Shown here: positions 54,869-63,960 of the stretch, piece after piece
Layout of the letters: the number at the start of each line of letters is the position of its first letter
How positions within the stretch are numbered: the stretch's first letter is position 1
Made by a program: the position numbers and the translations under genes
DNA from: Sediminibacterium sp.
GTDB taxonomy: Bacteria; Bacteroidota; Bacteroidia; Chitinophagales; Chitinophagaceae
Length of the DNA: 64,000 nucleotides
Direction of reading: 5' to 3'
Assembly (NCBI GenBank): GCA_017983845.1
Contig: JAGOAO010000007.1
Span: 1 to 64,000, forward strand
The notes under the pieces: model-generated
Databases searched by the model: none
What the model was told of the DNA's origin: nothing
Seen by the model: only the letters and a program-made list of their open reading frames with translations

Positions 54869-57800
54869 ATGAAAAAATGCTTTTTTATACCCCTATTATT
54901 CATTTGCTCCATCCATACCCTTTTTGCTCAAGATGCAACAAAGAAAGAGGTATTGATGCAAGCTTCCAACAACTTATCATTGGAGGCAAGAGAGAAATTT
55001 TCTAAAGCAGTCTTCGCAGCAAAAAAAAATGGTTGGCCTATACAATACGCATCACGCAATCAAACCAATGCAAGATTAATTGGCGTAGATGCAAAAGGTT
55101 GGCCTAAATATTATATTGGATTTGCAGATCCGGTTGCTGCAATTACCATCAATGCAAATAAAGTATGGCCTGGCGCTGCTTCCAACTTAAACTTAAGCGG
55201 CTCCGACGATGCTGTAACCAATAAGTTAGGTGTTTGGGATGAAGGCAGTCCAAGATTAACCCACAAAGAATTAACGGGCAGAATCACACAAAAAGACAAT
55301 GTCACTGAAATAGTGAATCATAGTACACATGTTGCAGGGATTGTAATGAGCAAAGGACTTAATCCTTTAGCTAAGGGTATGGCATTTAATGTGAAGGGAA
55401 TTTTAGATTACGACTGGAACAATGATCTATCTGAGATGTCTGCAGCTGCCGCATCCGGCTTATTGATTTCTAACCATTCTTATGGAACCGTTACTGGATG
55501 GGATTATAACAGTGACTCTTCTCGATGGGAATTCAATGGAAGATGGAATGAAAAAGAAGATTACCGTTTTGGATTGTATGATTACGATGCACAGATTCAA
55601 GATTCAATCGCTTACAATGCACCCAATTATTTAATTGTTGCAGCAGGCGGAAATAACAGAACAAGTACAGGACCAGCAGTGGGTCAACCTTATTGGAGAA
55701 GAAACCAAAGTGGTCGATTTTACAATGCAGGCAACCGACCAGATAGCTTAAGCAGCAATGATGCTTATGGCAGTATTTCGTCTGATAAAAATGCGAAAAA
55801 TGTTTTAACTGTAGGTGCCGTCTATGGCATCCCCTCTGAATACAATAAGAAAGAGGATGTGATTATGAGTAATTTTAGTTCTTGGGGACCAACAGATGAC
55901 GGAAGAATTAAACCCGATATCGTAACACAAGGCGTTTCTGTCTATTCTACACTTTCTACCAATGACTCTAGTTATGGCTATCAAAACGGAACTTCTATGG
56001 CCTCTCCTGGCGCAGCAGGAAGTTTATTGTTGCTACAAGAATTAAGTCAAAGATTTATAGTCAATGGCGCGCCTAAAATTTTAAGGTCTGCCACTGTAAA
56101 AGGCCTAGCAGTGCATACTGCAAATGAAGCAGGATTATACCCAGGGCCTGATTATAAATTTGGCTGGGGATTGCTCAATATTGGAGAAGCAGCGCAAGTA
56201 TTGAATACTGCTTTAACCAATAATAACAGTGCCAATAGTCCTCACTTTGTTTATGAAAACAATTTAGTGAATGGTGCAAGTCAAACTTATACTATTACCG
56301 CTTCTGGCACCCGTCCTGTAAAAGCAACCTTGGTCTGGACAGATGTGAAAGGGGCTTCAAGCGATCTTTTAAATGACCCAACTGCGAAATTAGTAAACGA
56401 CTTAGACCTTGTGATTACACAAGGCAATAAAATATTTAATAGTTGGAAATTAAATCCAACCAGCCCAGACAATCAAGCTACAAGGGGCCTTAACAATGTA
56501 GACAATGTAGAAAAAGTGGAGGTAGATACTAGTTTAGTAGGCACTTTATATACTATAACCGTCAACCACAAAGGCTTGCTTGATAGAGGTCAACAACCCT
56601 ACTCTTTAATGATAAGTGGTGCAGGCGGCACAGCTTATTGTAATTCCGCAGCAACGAGTGCAGCAGGTACGAAAATTGATAGTATTCAATTGAATAATAT
56701 TAAATTTTCAAAAACAAGTGCTGATAACTACGTAGACAATACCGCATTATTTGTCAATGGAGAATCGAATGGTACCCTTGCATTATTTATAAAAACAAGT
56801 AGTGCTGACGCAAGTAATAACAATCGATTTGTAAAAGTTTTTATTGACTACAATAACAATGGAACTTTTGAGACCAATGAATTGGTGCATACAAGTTCAG
56901 CTTTGAACAATGGAGACTATACTGCTACAATCAATTTAGCTAGCAATTTAGTGGTGAATCAATTTACAAAATTACGCGTAGTAGTTACTGAAGCAATTTT
57001 AACAAGCGATGTAACTGCTTGTGGCAATTATACTGCAGGAGAAACGCAAGATTATACTTTAAAAGTTGTAAGCCCCTCTAATGACGTGCAAGTGGTAGAG
57101 ATCACCAATCCAGTGGGGGGTGTATCAGAAAAAGCAACCCAGTATGTGACTGTAAAAATTGCCAACAATGGCACCAACAAGATTAGCAATATTCCCGTGA
57201 ACTTAGTGGTGAAAAAAGGCAACACAACCATCCTAACCCTTACAGAAACATTTACTGGTAGATTGTATGGATCAGAAAACATGTTGTATACTTTTCAAAC
57301 ACCCATACCAATTGAACTAAACCAGATTTATACCATTACCGCAACCGCCTCTATCACCAATGACCAACAACCAAATAACAATACTATTTCAGCCACAATA
57401 ATAAGTGCAAATTCTAGCCCGGCAATTACAGGTTCTGCAACTTCTTGCAACAACAATGTGCAGTTATTAATTAACAACCCAGTGGGTGAGGAACAATATA
57501 TTTGGTACGATAAAAATAATGATATTAGTAAGCCTATTGCCATTGGCGCTGCAATTAGTACAAATACTTCTGCTAGCAATGTTTATGTTTCAAAAGGATG
57601 GCAAGGTTTTATTGGTCCTAAAACAAATACAACATTGAGTACCTCCGGAGGGTATAACAATTGGGGAAGCAGCTATGGGGAGTTTATGCGTTTAAATATT
57701 AAAGCACCCATTACATTAGAAACTACAAAATTATATACGGGCTACGCTGGTAAAATAGAATTAGAGTTAAGATTATTAAGCACATTTACAGATTCAACTT

Positions 57801-58696
57801 ATTCTTACTATCCTTCTCAAACACAAAAATCAACTATCCATGTGGTTGCTAGTAGTCCTAATCCAACTCCTGCAACTGGAACAGCAGCTTCAGGTACACC
57901 TACCCCTTATGTCGCTGGTGATTCCGGAAGAATTTATGCCATCAACATGAACCTGACTCAACCAGGGAACTATATTTTAATTGCAAGATGTGCAGATAGT
58001 GCAACAATTTATAGAAACAACAATATCAATTCTATCAATTATCCATTTGGACCAAGCTTATTGGCTTCTATTACAGGAAACTGGGTTGGAGCAGATTATG
58101 AAAAATATTATTATTTCTTTTACAATATGCAAATTAGTACTGCACACCATGAGACTGCATTGACTTCTATTCCTGTGATTGTTGCTGCAAAGCCAATCAT
58201 CACGCAAATCGGCATTGACAGTCTTCGCGCAACAGCTGCAGATAAATATCAGTGGTTTAGAAATGACGAATACATCAACGGCGCAACCAATCAGGGCTAT
58301 AAAATACCAAACACCATTGCAGGCAATGCGCTTTATAAAGTAAGCACTACCATAGGCACATGTACCAATTATTCAGACAATGCCTTGATCTTAGTGACAG
58401 ATGTACCTCAAGCACCAAGCAACGAAATTGGATTAAAAATTCTTTCCACCGATTATATTGAAAATATGATTAAAGGAAATCAGTTCTTTATTCAATTCAA
58501 CAACATCAAAACCAATACCGCTAGTGTAAGTATTTTAAATAGTGTTGGTGAAACTGTGTTCCAAAAAGAAAAATTAAACAATCAAACTACACCGCAATCA
58601 GTTCAAATACCTACACTCAATTCTGGCATTTACTTTGTAAAGGTATTTGCCAATAATAAAGTGTATGTGCAGCGTGTATTTATCACCAATAATTAA
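54869..58696 (+). CDS. Secreted S8 (subtilisin-like) peptidase with GEVED and type IX sorting domains
   Basis: The 1275-residue protein has a signal peptide (about 1-21, ending LFAQ), a short propeptide region and an S8 catalytic domain with Asp124 (GVWDEG), His154 (HSTHVAGIV) and Ser376 (NGTSMASPG). A P-domain-like or Ig-like region follows, then a GEVED domain (about 590-735, with FIDYNNNGTFE and GETQDYTLKV), CARDB-like repeats and a C-terminal type A sorting domain (ASVSILNSVGETVF, then LNSGIYFVKVF). The last domain marks it as a type IX cargo that PorU/PorV could process and attach to the surface. It is probably an exported protease; its substrate is unknown. The flavoprotein gene follows 6 bp later. 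Confidence 0.92.
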   Translation: MKKCFFIPLLFICSIHTLFAQDATKKEVLMQASNNLSLEAREKFSKAVFAAKKNGWPIQYASRNQTNARLIGVDAKGWPKYYIGFADPVAAITINANKVWPGAASNLNLSGSDDAVTNKLGVWDEGSPRLTHKELTGRITQKDNVTEIVNHSTHVAGIVMSKGLNPLAKGMAFNVKGILDYDWNNDLSEMSAAAASGLLISNHSYGTVTGWDYNSDSSRWEFNGRWNEKEDYRFGLYDYDAQIQDSIAYNAPNYLIVAAGGNNRTSTGPAVGQPYWRRNQSGRFYNAGNRPDSLSSNDAYGSISSDKNAKNVLTVGAVYGIPSEYNKKEDVIMSNFSSWGPTDDGRIKPDIVTQGVSVYSTLSTNDSSYGYQNGTSMASPGAAGSLLLLQELSQRFIVNGAPKILRSATVKGLAVHTANEAGLYPGPDYKFGWGLLNIGEAAQVLNTALTNNNSANSPHFVYENNLVNGASQTYTITASGTRPVKATLVWTDVKGASSDLLNDPTAKLVNDLDLVITQGNKIFNSWKLNPTSPDNQATRGLNNVDNVEKVEVDTSLVGTLYTITVNHKGLLDRGQQPYSLMISGAGGTAYCNSAATSAAGTKIDSIQLNNIKFSKTSADNYVDNTALFVNGESNGTLALFIKTSSADASNNNRFVKVFIDYNNNGTFETNELVHTSSALNNGDYTATINLASNLVVNQFTKLRVVVTEAILTSDVTACGNYTAGETQDYTLKVVSPSNDVQVVEITNPVGGVSEKATQYVTVKIANNGTNKISNIPVNLVVKKGNTTILTLTETFTGRLYGSENMLYTFQTPIPIELNQIYTITATASITNDQQPNNNTISATIISANSSPAITGSATSCNNNVQLLINNPVGEEQYIWYDKNNDISKPIAIGAAISTNTSASNVYVSKGWQGFIGPKTNTTLSTSGGYNNWGSSYGEFMRLNIKAPITLETTKLYTGYAGKIELELRLLSTFTDSTYSYYPSQTQKSTIHVVASSPNPTPATGTAASGTPTPYVAGDSGRIYAINMNLTQPGNYILIARCADSATIYRNNNINSINYPFGPSLLASITGNWVGADYEKYYYFFYNMQISTAHHETALTSIPVIVAAKPIITQIGIDSLRATAADKYQWFRNDEYINGATNQGYKIPNTIAGNALYKVSTTIGTCTNYSDNALILVTDVPQAPSNEIGLKILSTDYIENMIKGNQFFIQFNNIKTNTASVSILNSVGETVFQKEKLNNQTTPQSVQIPTLNSGIYFVKVFANNKVYVQRVFITNN

Positions 58697-58702
58697 TCCA
58701 AC

Positions 58703-59434
58703 ATGTTACAACCTTGGCAGGATGCAGTGGTCACCAAAATTATACAAGAGACGACAACAACAAAACGTTTCTGGCTTGCTTTGTCTACTGGCATTGTATT
58801 TGATTTTACGCCAGGGCAATTTGTAACATTAGACTTGCCTATTCACGAACAAAAAAACAAACGCTGGAGAAGTTATTCCATTGCTTCTGCCCCTAATGGA
58901 ACCAATGAATTTGAATTAGTGATTGTACACTTAGATGGCGGAGCGGGCACGACTTATTTATTTAACGAAGTAACCGTAGGCACTGTTATTAAATTAAGAG
59001 GGCCGCAAGGTGTTTTTGTTTTACCCAAAGATATTACTACAGATCTCTATTTCATTTGTACAGGCACAGGCGTTGCTCCATTTAGATCAATGATCTTGGA
59101 TATGCACCAAAAAAAGACTCCGCACCAAAACATTCATTTATTATTTGGCTGTAGACAATATACCGATTGCCTTTATGGTCATGAATTCAAGGCACTTGAG
59201 GCAGTAGAGCAAAATTTTTATTACCACCCTAGCTTTTCTAGAGAAACCGAAATACGCGAAGGTGCCCGCCAAGGCTATGTACATGCCACTTATAAAAAAC
59301 TATTAGAAGAAGGCGCAAGCAAAGACGCTCAGTTTTATATCTGTGGATGGAAGGATATGGTGGACGAAGCAAGGACAACATTAGCTGAGTTGGGCATTCC
59401 CAAAAATCAGATTCATTTTGAACTTTACGGCTAA
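58703..59434 (+). CDS. Ferredoxin-NADP reductase-like FAD-binding oxidoreductase
   Basis: The 243-residue protein has the FAD-binding RxYS motif (RWRSYSIASAP), a GAGTTYLF segment contacting the isoalloxazine/NADP region, the NAD(P)-binding glycine motif CTGTGVAPFRSM (about 117-128) and LLFGCRQYTDCLYG. This places it in the ferredoxin-NADP+ reductase superfamily without an attached iron-sulfur domain. It moves electrons between NAD(P)H and an unknown acceptor in the cytosol. It follows the subtilase gene by 6 bp, but co-function is unlikely. It overlaps the glyS stop by 4 bp. Confidence 0.88.
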   Translation: MLQPWQDAVVTKIIQETTTTKRFWLALSTGIVFDFTPGQFVTLDLPIHEQKNKRWRSYSIASAPNGTNEFELVIVHLDGGAGTTYLFNEVTVGTVIKLRGPQGVFVLPKDITTDLYFICTGTGVAPFRSMILDMHQKKTPHQNIHLLFGCRQYTDCLYGHEFKALEAVEQNFYYHPSFSRETEIREGARQGYVHATYKKLLEEGASKDAQFYICGWKDMVDEARTTLAELGIPKNQIHFELYG

Positions 59435-60879
59435 GCAATATGCTTTAATACCAAAGCCTTAACCTCACTCATTGGTATTCTTTCTTGTTGCATGCTATCT
59501 CTGTAACGAATTGTTACCGTGTTGTCTTCTTTTGTTTGGTGATCAATCGTTACACAGAATGGTGTACCAATCGCGTCTTGTCTTCTGTAACGTTTCCCAA
59601 TCGCATCTTTTTCTTCATAGAAGCAATGGAAGGAAGGCTTGCACTCGTCCATTAATGCCTTAGCCAATTCTGGCAAACCATCTTTTTTAGTCAAAGGCAA
59701 TACTGCCAATTTCAATGGAGCTAGTTTTGCAGGCAAATGCAATACCACTCTTGAATCTGTGGTACCATCTTCCTTATTGATTACTTCCTCTTCGTAGGAG
59801 TTAGATAAAATCAATAAGAACATTCTATCTAATCCAATGGATGTTTCAATCACATAAGGCACATAATGCTGATTGATCTCCGTATCAAAATACTGCAATT
59901 TCTTTTTGCTAAATTCTTGATGACGTGTTAAATCAAAATCAGTTCTTGAGTGAATTCCTTCCACTTCTTTAAAGCCAAATGGGAAGTTGTACTCAATATC
60001 CAAAGCTGCATCTGCGTAGTGCGCTAATTTAACGTGGTCATGAAAACGGTATTTGTCTGCAGCAATGCCTAAACTTAAATGCCATTTCATGCGCTCGTTT
60101 TTCCAATGCTCATACCACTCTTTCTGCGTGCCTGGCTTAATAAAAAACTGCATTTCCATTTGCTCAAACTCACGCATTCTAAATATAAACTGACGTGCTA
60201 CAATTTCATTTCTGAAAGCCTTTCCTGTTTGTGCAATACCAAAAGGAATTTTCATCCTTGCTGTTTTTTGCACATTCAAAAAGTTCACAAAAATACCTTG
60301 TGCCGTTTCTGGTCTTAAATAAATAGTATTCGCATCTTCTGCTACAGAACCTAATTCTGTAGAGAACATTAAATTAAACTGACGAATTTCTGTCCAGTTA
60401 CTCGTTCCGCTGACACTACATTGAATTTTATTCGCTTGAATCAACTCACCTAAGCCCGCAAAATCATCATTCGCTAATAAGGCATCCATATCGGCTAGTA
60501 ATTTATCTGCACCAGCTTGGTCTCCTTTTTCAATTAATTTATCTGCATGTGCTTCGATCAAGTGATCTACACGGTATCTTTTTTTACTATCCTTATTGTC
60601 AATCAATGGATCGCTAAAGCTATCCACGTGACCGCTCGCCTTCCATGTAGTTGGATGCATGAAAATTGCCGCGTCAATGCCCACAATATTATCGTTCATC
60701 TGTGTCATGCTATTCCACCAATAGTCACGAATATTCTTTTTTAACTGCGCACCATAAGGACCATAATCATATACTGCACTTAATCCATCATAGATTTCAC
60801 TACTAGGAAACACGAATCCGTATTCTTTGGCATGCGAAATGATCGCTTGTAATGTATTGTCTGTAACTGTCTTACTCAT
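59431..60879 (-). CDS. glyS: Glycine--tRNA ligase (dimeric type)
   Basis: From ATG 60879 the product is 482 residues, beginning MSKTVTDNTLQAIISHAKEYG with the class II GlyRS segment FVFPSSEIYDGLSAVYDYGP. The catalytic core shows RPETAQGIFVNF, FGIAQTGKAFRNEI and IGLDRMFL, and the C-terminal anticodon-binding domain follows. This is the homodimeric type used by Bacteroidota, not the alpha2-beta2 enzyme of E. coli. The TTG codon three codons upstream lies in the promoter box and is rejected. The 3' end overlaps the flavoprotein gene by 4 bp. Confidence 0.95.
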   Translation of the reverse strand: MSKTVTDNTLQAIISHAKEYGFVFPSSEIYDGLSAVYDYGPYGAQLKKNIRDYWWNSMTQMNDNIVGIDAAIFMHPTTWKASGHVDSFSDPLIDNKDSKKRYRVDHLIEAHADKLIEKGDQAGADKLLADMDALLANDDFAGLGELIQANKIQCSVSGTSNWTEIRQFNLMFSTELGSVAEDANTIYLRPETAQGIFVNFLNVQKTARMKIPFGIAQTGKAFRNEIVARQFIFRMREFEQMEMQFFIKPGTQKEWYEHWKNERMKWHLSLGIAADKYRFHDHVKLAHYADAALDIEYNFPFGFKEVEGIHSRTDFDLTRHQEFSKKKLQYFDTEINQHYVPYVIETSIGLDRMFLLILSNSYEEEVINKEDGTTDSRVVLHLPAKLAPLKLAVLPLTKKDGLPELAKALMDECKPSFHCFYEEKDAIGKRYRRQDAIGTPFCVTIDHQTKEDNTVTIRYRDSMQQERIPMSEVKALVLKHIA

Positions 60880-60885
60880 AGTTTG

Positions 60886-60893
60886 CAAATATA
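60886..60893 (-). promoter_or_regulatory. -7 promoter box of glyS
   Basis: TATATTTG on the minus strand ends six bases before the ATG at 60879, predicting a very short leader. No ideal -33 TTG is seen. Confidence 0.55.
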
Positions 60894-60906
60894 GGACGAG
60901 AAAGGA

Positions 60907-61248
60907 TTATGGTTGTAATTTTTCGTTGTTTTGGTGTCTTTCTTTATCTCGAATGGTTTTCTTTTGCATATTCTTCTCCAAAGCAGCCGTCAAATCCACG
61001 CCAGTTTGATTGGCCAAGCAGATCAACACAAAAAGCACATCTGCCATCTCATCCCCCAAATCCGCATCGGCTTCCTTGTTTTTAAAAGACTGGTCTCCAT
61101 ATTTACGGACCATCAATCTGGACAATTCCCCCACTTCTTCCATCAATACACCTAAATTGGTTAATTCGCTAAAATACTTCACACCAATGGTTTTGATCCA
61201 CTGATCCACTTGTACTTGTGCTGCTGCTATTGTTAATTGGTTTGACAT
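60907..61248 (-). CDS. MazG-like nucleotide pyrophosphohydrolase
   Basis: From ATG 61248 the product is 113 residues of all-alpha NTP-PPase fold. The metal-binding EExxE motif appears as MEEVGELSRL, with the second acidic motif as GDEMADVLFVLI. Such proteins hydrolyse noncanonical or excess nucleoside triphosphates. It starts 1 bp after the dtd stop, so the two housekeeping-quality genes form an operon. Upstream codons of the open frame overlap dtd and are rejected. Confidence 0.87.
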   Translation of the reverse strand: MSNQLTIAAAQVQVDQWIKTIGVKYFSELTNLGVLMEEVGELSRLMVRKYGDQSFKNKEADADLGDEMADVLFVLICLANQTGVDLTAALEKNMQKKTIRDKERHQNNEKLQP

Positions 61249-61249
61249 A

Positions 61250-61702
61250 TTATTCCCTATTTTTTGAATCAATTATAATTGTAACTGGGCCATTATTTAA
61301 AAGTGACACTTTCATATCTGCACCAAATTGCCCTGTGGCAATAGGTTTGCCTAATTCTTTGTTTAATGCAACAATCATTTGCTCGTAGATAGGAATTGCG
61401 ATTTCAGGTTTTGCAGCCGCGATATAAGAAGGGCGATTGCCTTTTTTCGTAGCAGCATATAAAGTGAATTGACTAATGAGCAGGATGGATCCTTCAATAT
61501 CCTTCACACTCAAGTTCATTACCCCCTCGGCATCATCAAAAATGCGCATTTGAACCAGTTTATTGGCCATCCACTGAATATCCTCTGTATTGTCCTCGTT
61601 TTGAATCCCTAATAAGACCATTAGACCTTCTTGGATGGCCCCAATTACCTGTCCATCTACAGTGACATTGGCTTCTGATACTCTTTGAACTACGACTCTC
61701 AT
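61250..61702 (-). CDS. dtd: D-aminoacyl-tRNA deacylase
   Basis: The 150-residue protein begins MRVVVQRVSEANVTVDG. It carries the DTD active-site motifs SQFTLYA (about 77-83) and the C-terminal GAxMxVxLxNxGPVT motif as GADMKVSLLNNGPVT. It removes D-amino acids (and misattached glycine) from tRNA, acting as a proofreading enzyme. It is followed at once by the MazG-like gene. Length and motifs are standard. Confidence 0.97.
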   Translation of the reverse strand: MRVVVQRVSEANVTVDGQVIGAIQEGLMVLLGIQNEDNTEDIQWMANKLVQMRIFDDAEGVMNLSVKDIEGSILLISQFTLYAATKKGNRPSYIAAAKPEIAIPIYEQMIVALNKELGKPIATGQFGADMKVSLLNNGPVTIIIDSKNRE

Positions 61703-61770
61703 AAGGATGCTATTTACGACATGAAGATAAACAAAACTATTTTCACTAATTTAGCTGTAATTTCAACGCC

Positions 61771-63255
61771 TTGAGTAGTATTAAAAAATTAGCCAGTCAA
61801 ACCGCATGGTACGGACTTAGTTCAATAGCCGCTAGGTTTATTAGCTATTTGCTTACCCCTTATTTAACCTATAAGCTTTCCGATATAGCTTATGGCGAGA
61901 ATTCGATTGTCTATGCATTTATACCTTTCCTAAATGTGTTGGTAACACATGGCATGGAGACGGCTTATTTCAAGTTTGGCTCTAAGGAAAACGAGGAGGA
62001 TATTTACAATACGAGTAGCATTTCCATGCTCTTTGTAACAGGCCTTGTGTTGTTTGGATTATACACTTGGAGATTGCCTTTAGCCGACTTATTACAAATT
62101 ACAATCCACCCGGAATACATTAGCTTATTGGCATGGATTGTTGCATTGGATGCATTGACGACCATTCCGTTTTCAAGACTTAGATTGCAAGGACGTCCCA
62201 AAAAATTTGCGCTCATTAAAGTGGGTGGCATCTTACTCAATATACTTGCTACTTATGTTTTAATTAGTAGCCTACCGAATTATGTACAATCACACCCAGG
62301 TAGTTTTCTGCAAAAATTATACACGCCCAATTGGGAAGTGGGTTATATATTAATTGCTGGCATCATTCAAAATGTCTTTGTATTAATTTTATTACAAAAA
62401 GAAATTAGGTCCATTCGTTTCAAATTCAATTTTAAACTTTGGAGAGCAATGATGGCTTATGCCCTCCCCTTGATTTTAGTAGGTTTTGGCGGAATGATCA
62501 ACGAAACCTTGGATAGAATTATGTTGGGATGGTGGGCGCCAGGAGGCAGTCCAGATGCGAACAAAGCCTTGGTTGGAGTCTATAGCGCTTGTTACAAATT
62601 AGCGATCTTAATTACAATTTCTATTCAAGCATTCCGAATGGGCGCTGAGCCATTTTTCTTTAAACAAGCCGAATCAGATCATGCACAAAAAACTTATGCA
62701 AGAGTGATGAAATTTTTTGTGATTACGCTTTGTGTGATGTTCTTAGGCGTGGTCTTGTATATTGATATCTGGAAATTATTTATCCAAAATCCAGCCATGT
62801 ATGTTGGGCTTCGGGTAGTGCCCATTTTATTAATTGCCAACATGTTTTTAGGCGTGTATTATAATTTAAGTATTTGGTACAAACTTAGTAACAGAACGAT
62901 GGCAGGTGCATGGATTACTTTACTTGGTGCACTTATTACGGTTATCATTAACTATATCGCGATTCCTCATTTTGGCTATATGGCAAGTGCTTGGGCCACT
63001 TTGGTTTGTTATGGCACCATGATGGTGGTGAGCTACCAATGGGGACAACGTGTGTACCCTGTTCCTTATGCTACAAAAAAACTGATTGCCTATTTTGTGA
63101 TTGCCTTAATGGTCTATGGCATCAATCTTTTATTGCATCTTGTTTCAAAAAATCAACCTTTCAATTATTTATTTGCAACCATATTACTATTCGCATTTAT
63201 TGTTTTTGTAATGCGCATCGAAAAGAAGGAATTGCAATCTATCTTTCAAAAATAA
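61771..63255 (+). CDS. Polysaccharide/lipid-linked oligosaccharide flippase (MATE/MVF-like)
   Basis: The 494-residue protein has about 12-14 hydrophobic helices spread along its length and the N-terminal string SSIKKLASQTAWYGLSSIA typical of Wzx/RfbX-like flippases. It probably moves a lipid-linked glycan across the inner membrane for envelope polysaccharide synthesis; the substrate cannot be read. The start is a TTG codon, chosen because the N-terminus fits the family and no in-frame ATG occurs nearby. Confidence in the exact start base is limited. It is followed 5 bp later by the sulfoxide reductase gene. Confidence 0.88.
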   Translation: MSSIKKLASQTAWYGLSSIAARFISYLLTPYLTYKLSDIAYGENSIVYAFIPFLNVLVTHGMETAYFKFGSKENEEDIYNTSSISMLFVTGLVLFGLYTWRLPLADLLQITIHPEYISLLAWIVALDALTTIPFSRLRLQGRPKKFALIKVGGILLNILATYVLISSLPNYVQSHPGSFLQKLYTPNWEVGYILIAGIIQNVFVLILLQKEIRSIRFKFNFKLWRAMMAYALPLILVGFGGMINETLDRIMLGWWAPGGSPDANKALVGVYSACYKLAILITISIQAFRMGAEPFFFKQAESDHAQKTYARVMKFFVITLCVMFLGVVLYIDIWKLFIQNPAMYVGLRVVPILLIANMFLGVYYNLSIWYKLSNRTMAGAWITLLGALITVIINYIAIPHFGYMASAWATLVCYGTMMVVSYQWGQRVYPVPYATKKLIAYFVIALMVYGINLLLHLVSKNQPFNYLFATILLFAFIVFVMRIEKKELQSIFQK

Positions 63256-63260
63256 AACGA

Positions 63261-63731
63261 ATGGCAGAAGACCTAACCCTGCATCAGGGAACAAAAAAAG
63301 AACAATACGAATCCTTGATTCCACAAATCAAAGGTTTAATGACTGGAGAGGATAATTTAATTGCCAACTTAGGCAATATTGCTGCGGCATTAAAAGAACA
63401 GTTCAATTGGTTATGGGTGGGATTTTACTGGGTGGTAGACGATGAACTCGTACTGGCTCCTTTCCAAGGACCTGTTGCTTGTACAAGAATCAAAAAAGGC
63501 CGAGGCGTTTGTGGAACTAGTTGGGAAAAAGGCATCACTTTAGTGGTAGAAGACGTTGAAAAATTTCCTGGTCATATAGCTTGTAGCAGTGCTTCAAGGT
63601 CAGAAATTGTGGTTCCGGTTTTTCAAAACGGCATAATTGTAGGTGTTTTAGATGTAGATAGTACCGAATTGGCTCATTTTGACAAGATAGATCAACAGTA
63701 TTTAGAGGAAATTGTCGGCTTCTTAGATTAA
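63261..63731 (+). CDS. msrC: Free methionine-(R)-sulfoxide reductase (GAF domain)
   Basis: From ATG 63261 the product is 156 residues of GAF fold. The three conserved cysteines of the fRMsr family appear in VACTRIKKGRGVCG and HIACSSASRSEIVVPV. The pocket region WVGFYWVVDDELVLAPFQGP and the final VLDVDS motif are also present. The enzyme reduces free methionine-R-sulfoxide using thioredoxin. A longer open frame beginning at 62991 overlaps the flippase gene and is rejected. The gene follows the flippase by 5 bp and precedes tRNA-Leu. Confidence 0.93.
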   Translation: MAEDLTLHQGTKKEQYESLIPQIKGLMTGEDNLIANLGNIAAALKEQFNWLWVGFYWVVDDELVLAPFQGPVACTRIKKGRGVCGTSWEKGITLVVEDVEKFPGHIACSSASRSEIVVPVFQNGIIVGVLDVDSTELAHFDKIDQQYLEEIVGFLD

Positions 63732-63748
63732 TTTTAAAAATAATCAAT

Positions 63749-63756
63749 TAAGTTTG
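63749..63756 (+). promoter_or_regulatory. -7 promoter box of tRNA-Leu
   Basis: TAAGTTTG matches TAnnTTTG and lies 10 bp before the first base of the tRNA, the same distance as for tRNA-Ser. Confidence 0.55.
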
Positions 63757-63766
63757 CAGCCCCTAA

Positions 63767-63848
63767 GCGGATGTGGCGAAATTGGCAGACGCACTAGACT
63801 TAGGATCTAGCGCCGCGAGGCGTGTGGGTTCGACCCCCTCCATCCGCA
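63767..63848 (+). tRNA. tRNA-Leu (TAG)
   Basis: The acceptor stem GCGGATG/CATCCGC, the anticodon stem CTAGA/TCTAG around CTTAGGA (anticodon TAG), a long variable arm and the GGTTCGACC T-loop form a class II leucine tRNA. The discriminator is A and the full CCA is not encoded. A strong terminator follows. Confidence 0.95.
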
Positions 63849-63849
63849 C

Positions 63850-63879
63850 AATAGGCCCCAATTTGGGGCCTATTTTTTA
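63850..63879 (+). terminator. Rho-independent terminator of tRNA-Leu
   Basis: A perfect 10-bp stem (AATAGGCCCC with GGGGCCTATT, five-base loop) is followed by a run of T directly after the tRNA. Confidence 0.92.
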
Positions 63880-63911
63880 TCCTAACTTGACTGAATTAAG
63901 GGCAAAATTTG

Positions 63912-63919
63912 TACCTTCG
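63912..63919 (+). promoter_or_regulatory. Possible -7 box before the last gene
   Basis: TACCTTCG differs from TAnnTTTG at one position. A TTG lies 22 bp upstream. It is 41 bp before the ATG at 63961. Confidence 0.35.
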
Positions 63920-63960
63920 CCCCCCTTAAACCCTACAATTAAGTAGTAAAAGCAACTATT

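Noticed and set aside
62991..63260. N-terminal extension of the methionine sulfoxide reductase
   Set aside because: It overlaps the flippase gene in another frame and the GAF family starts near the ATG at 63261.
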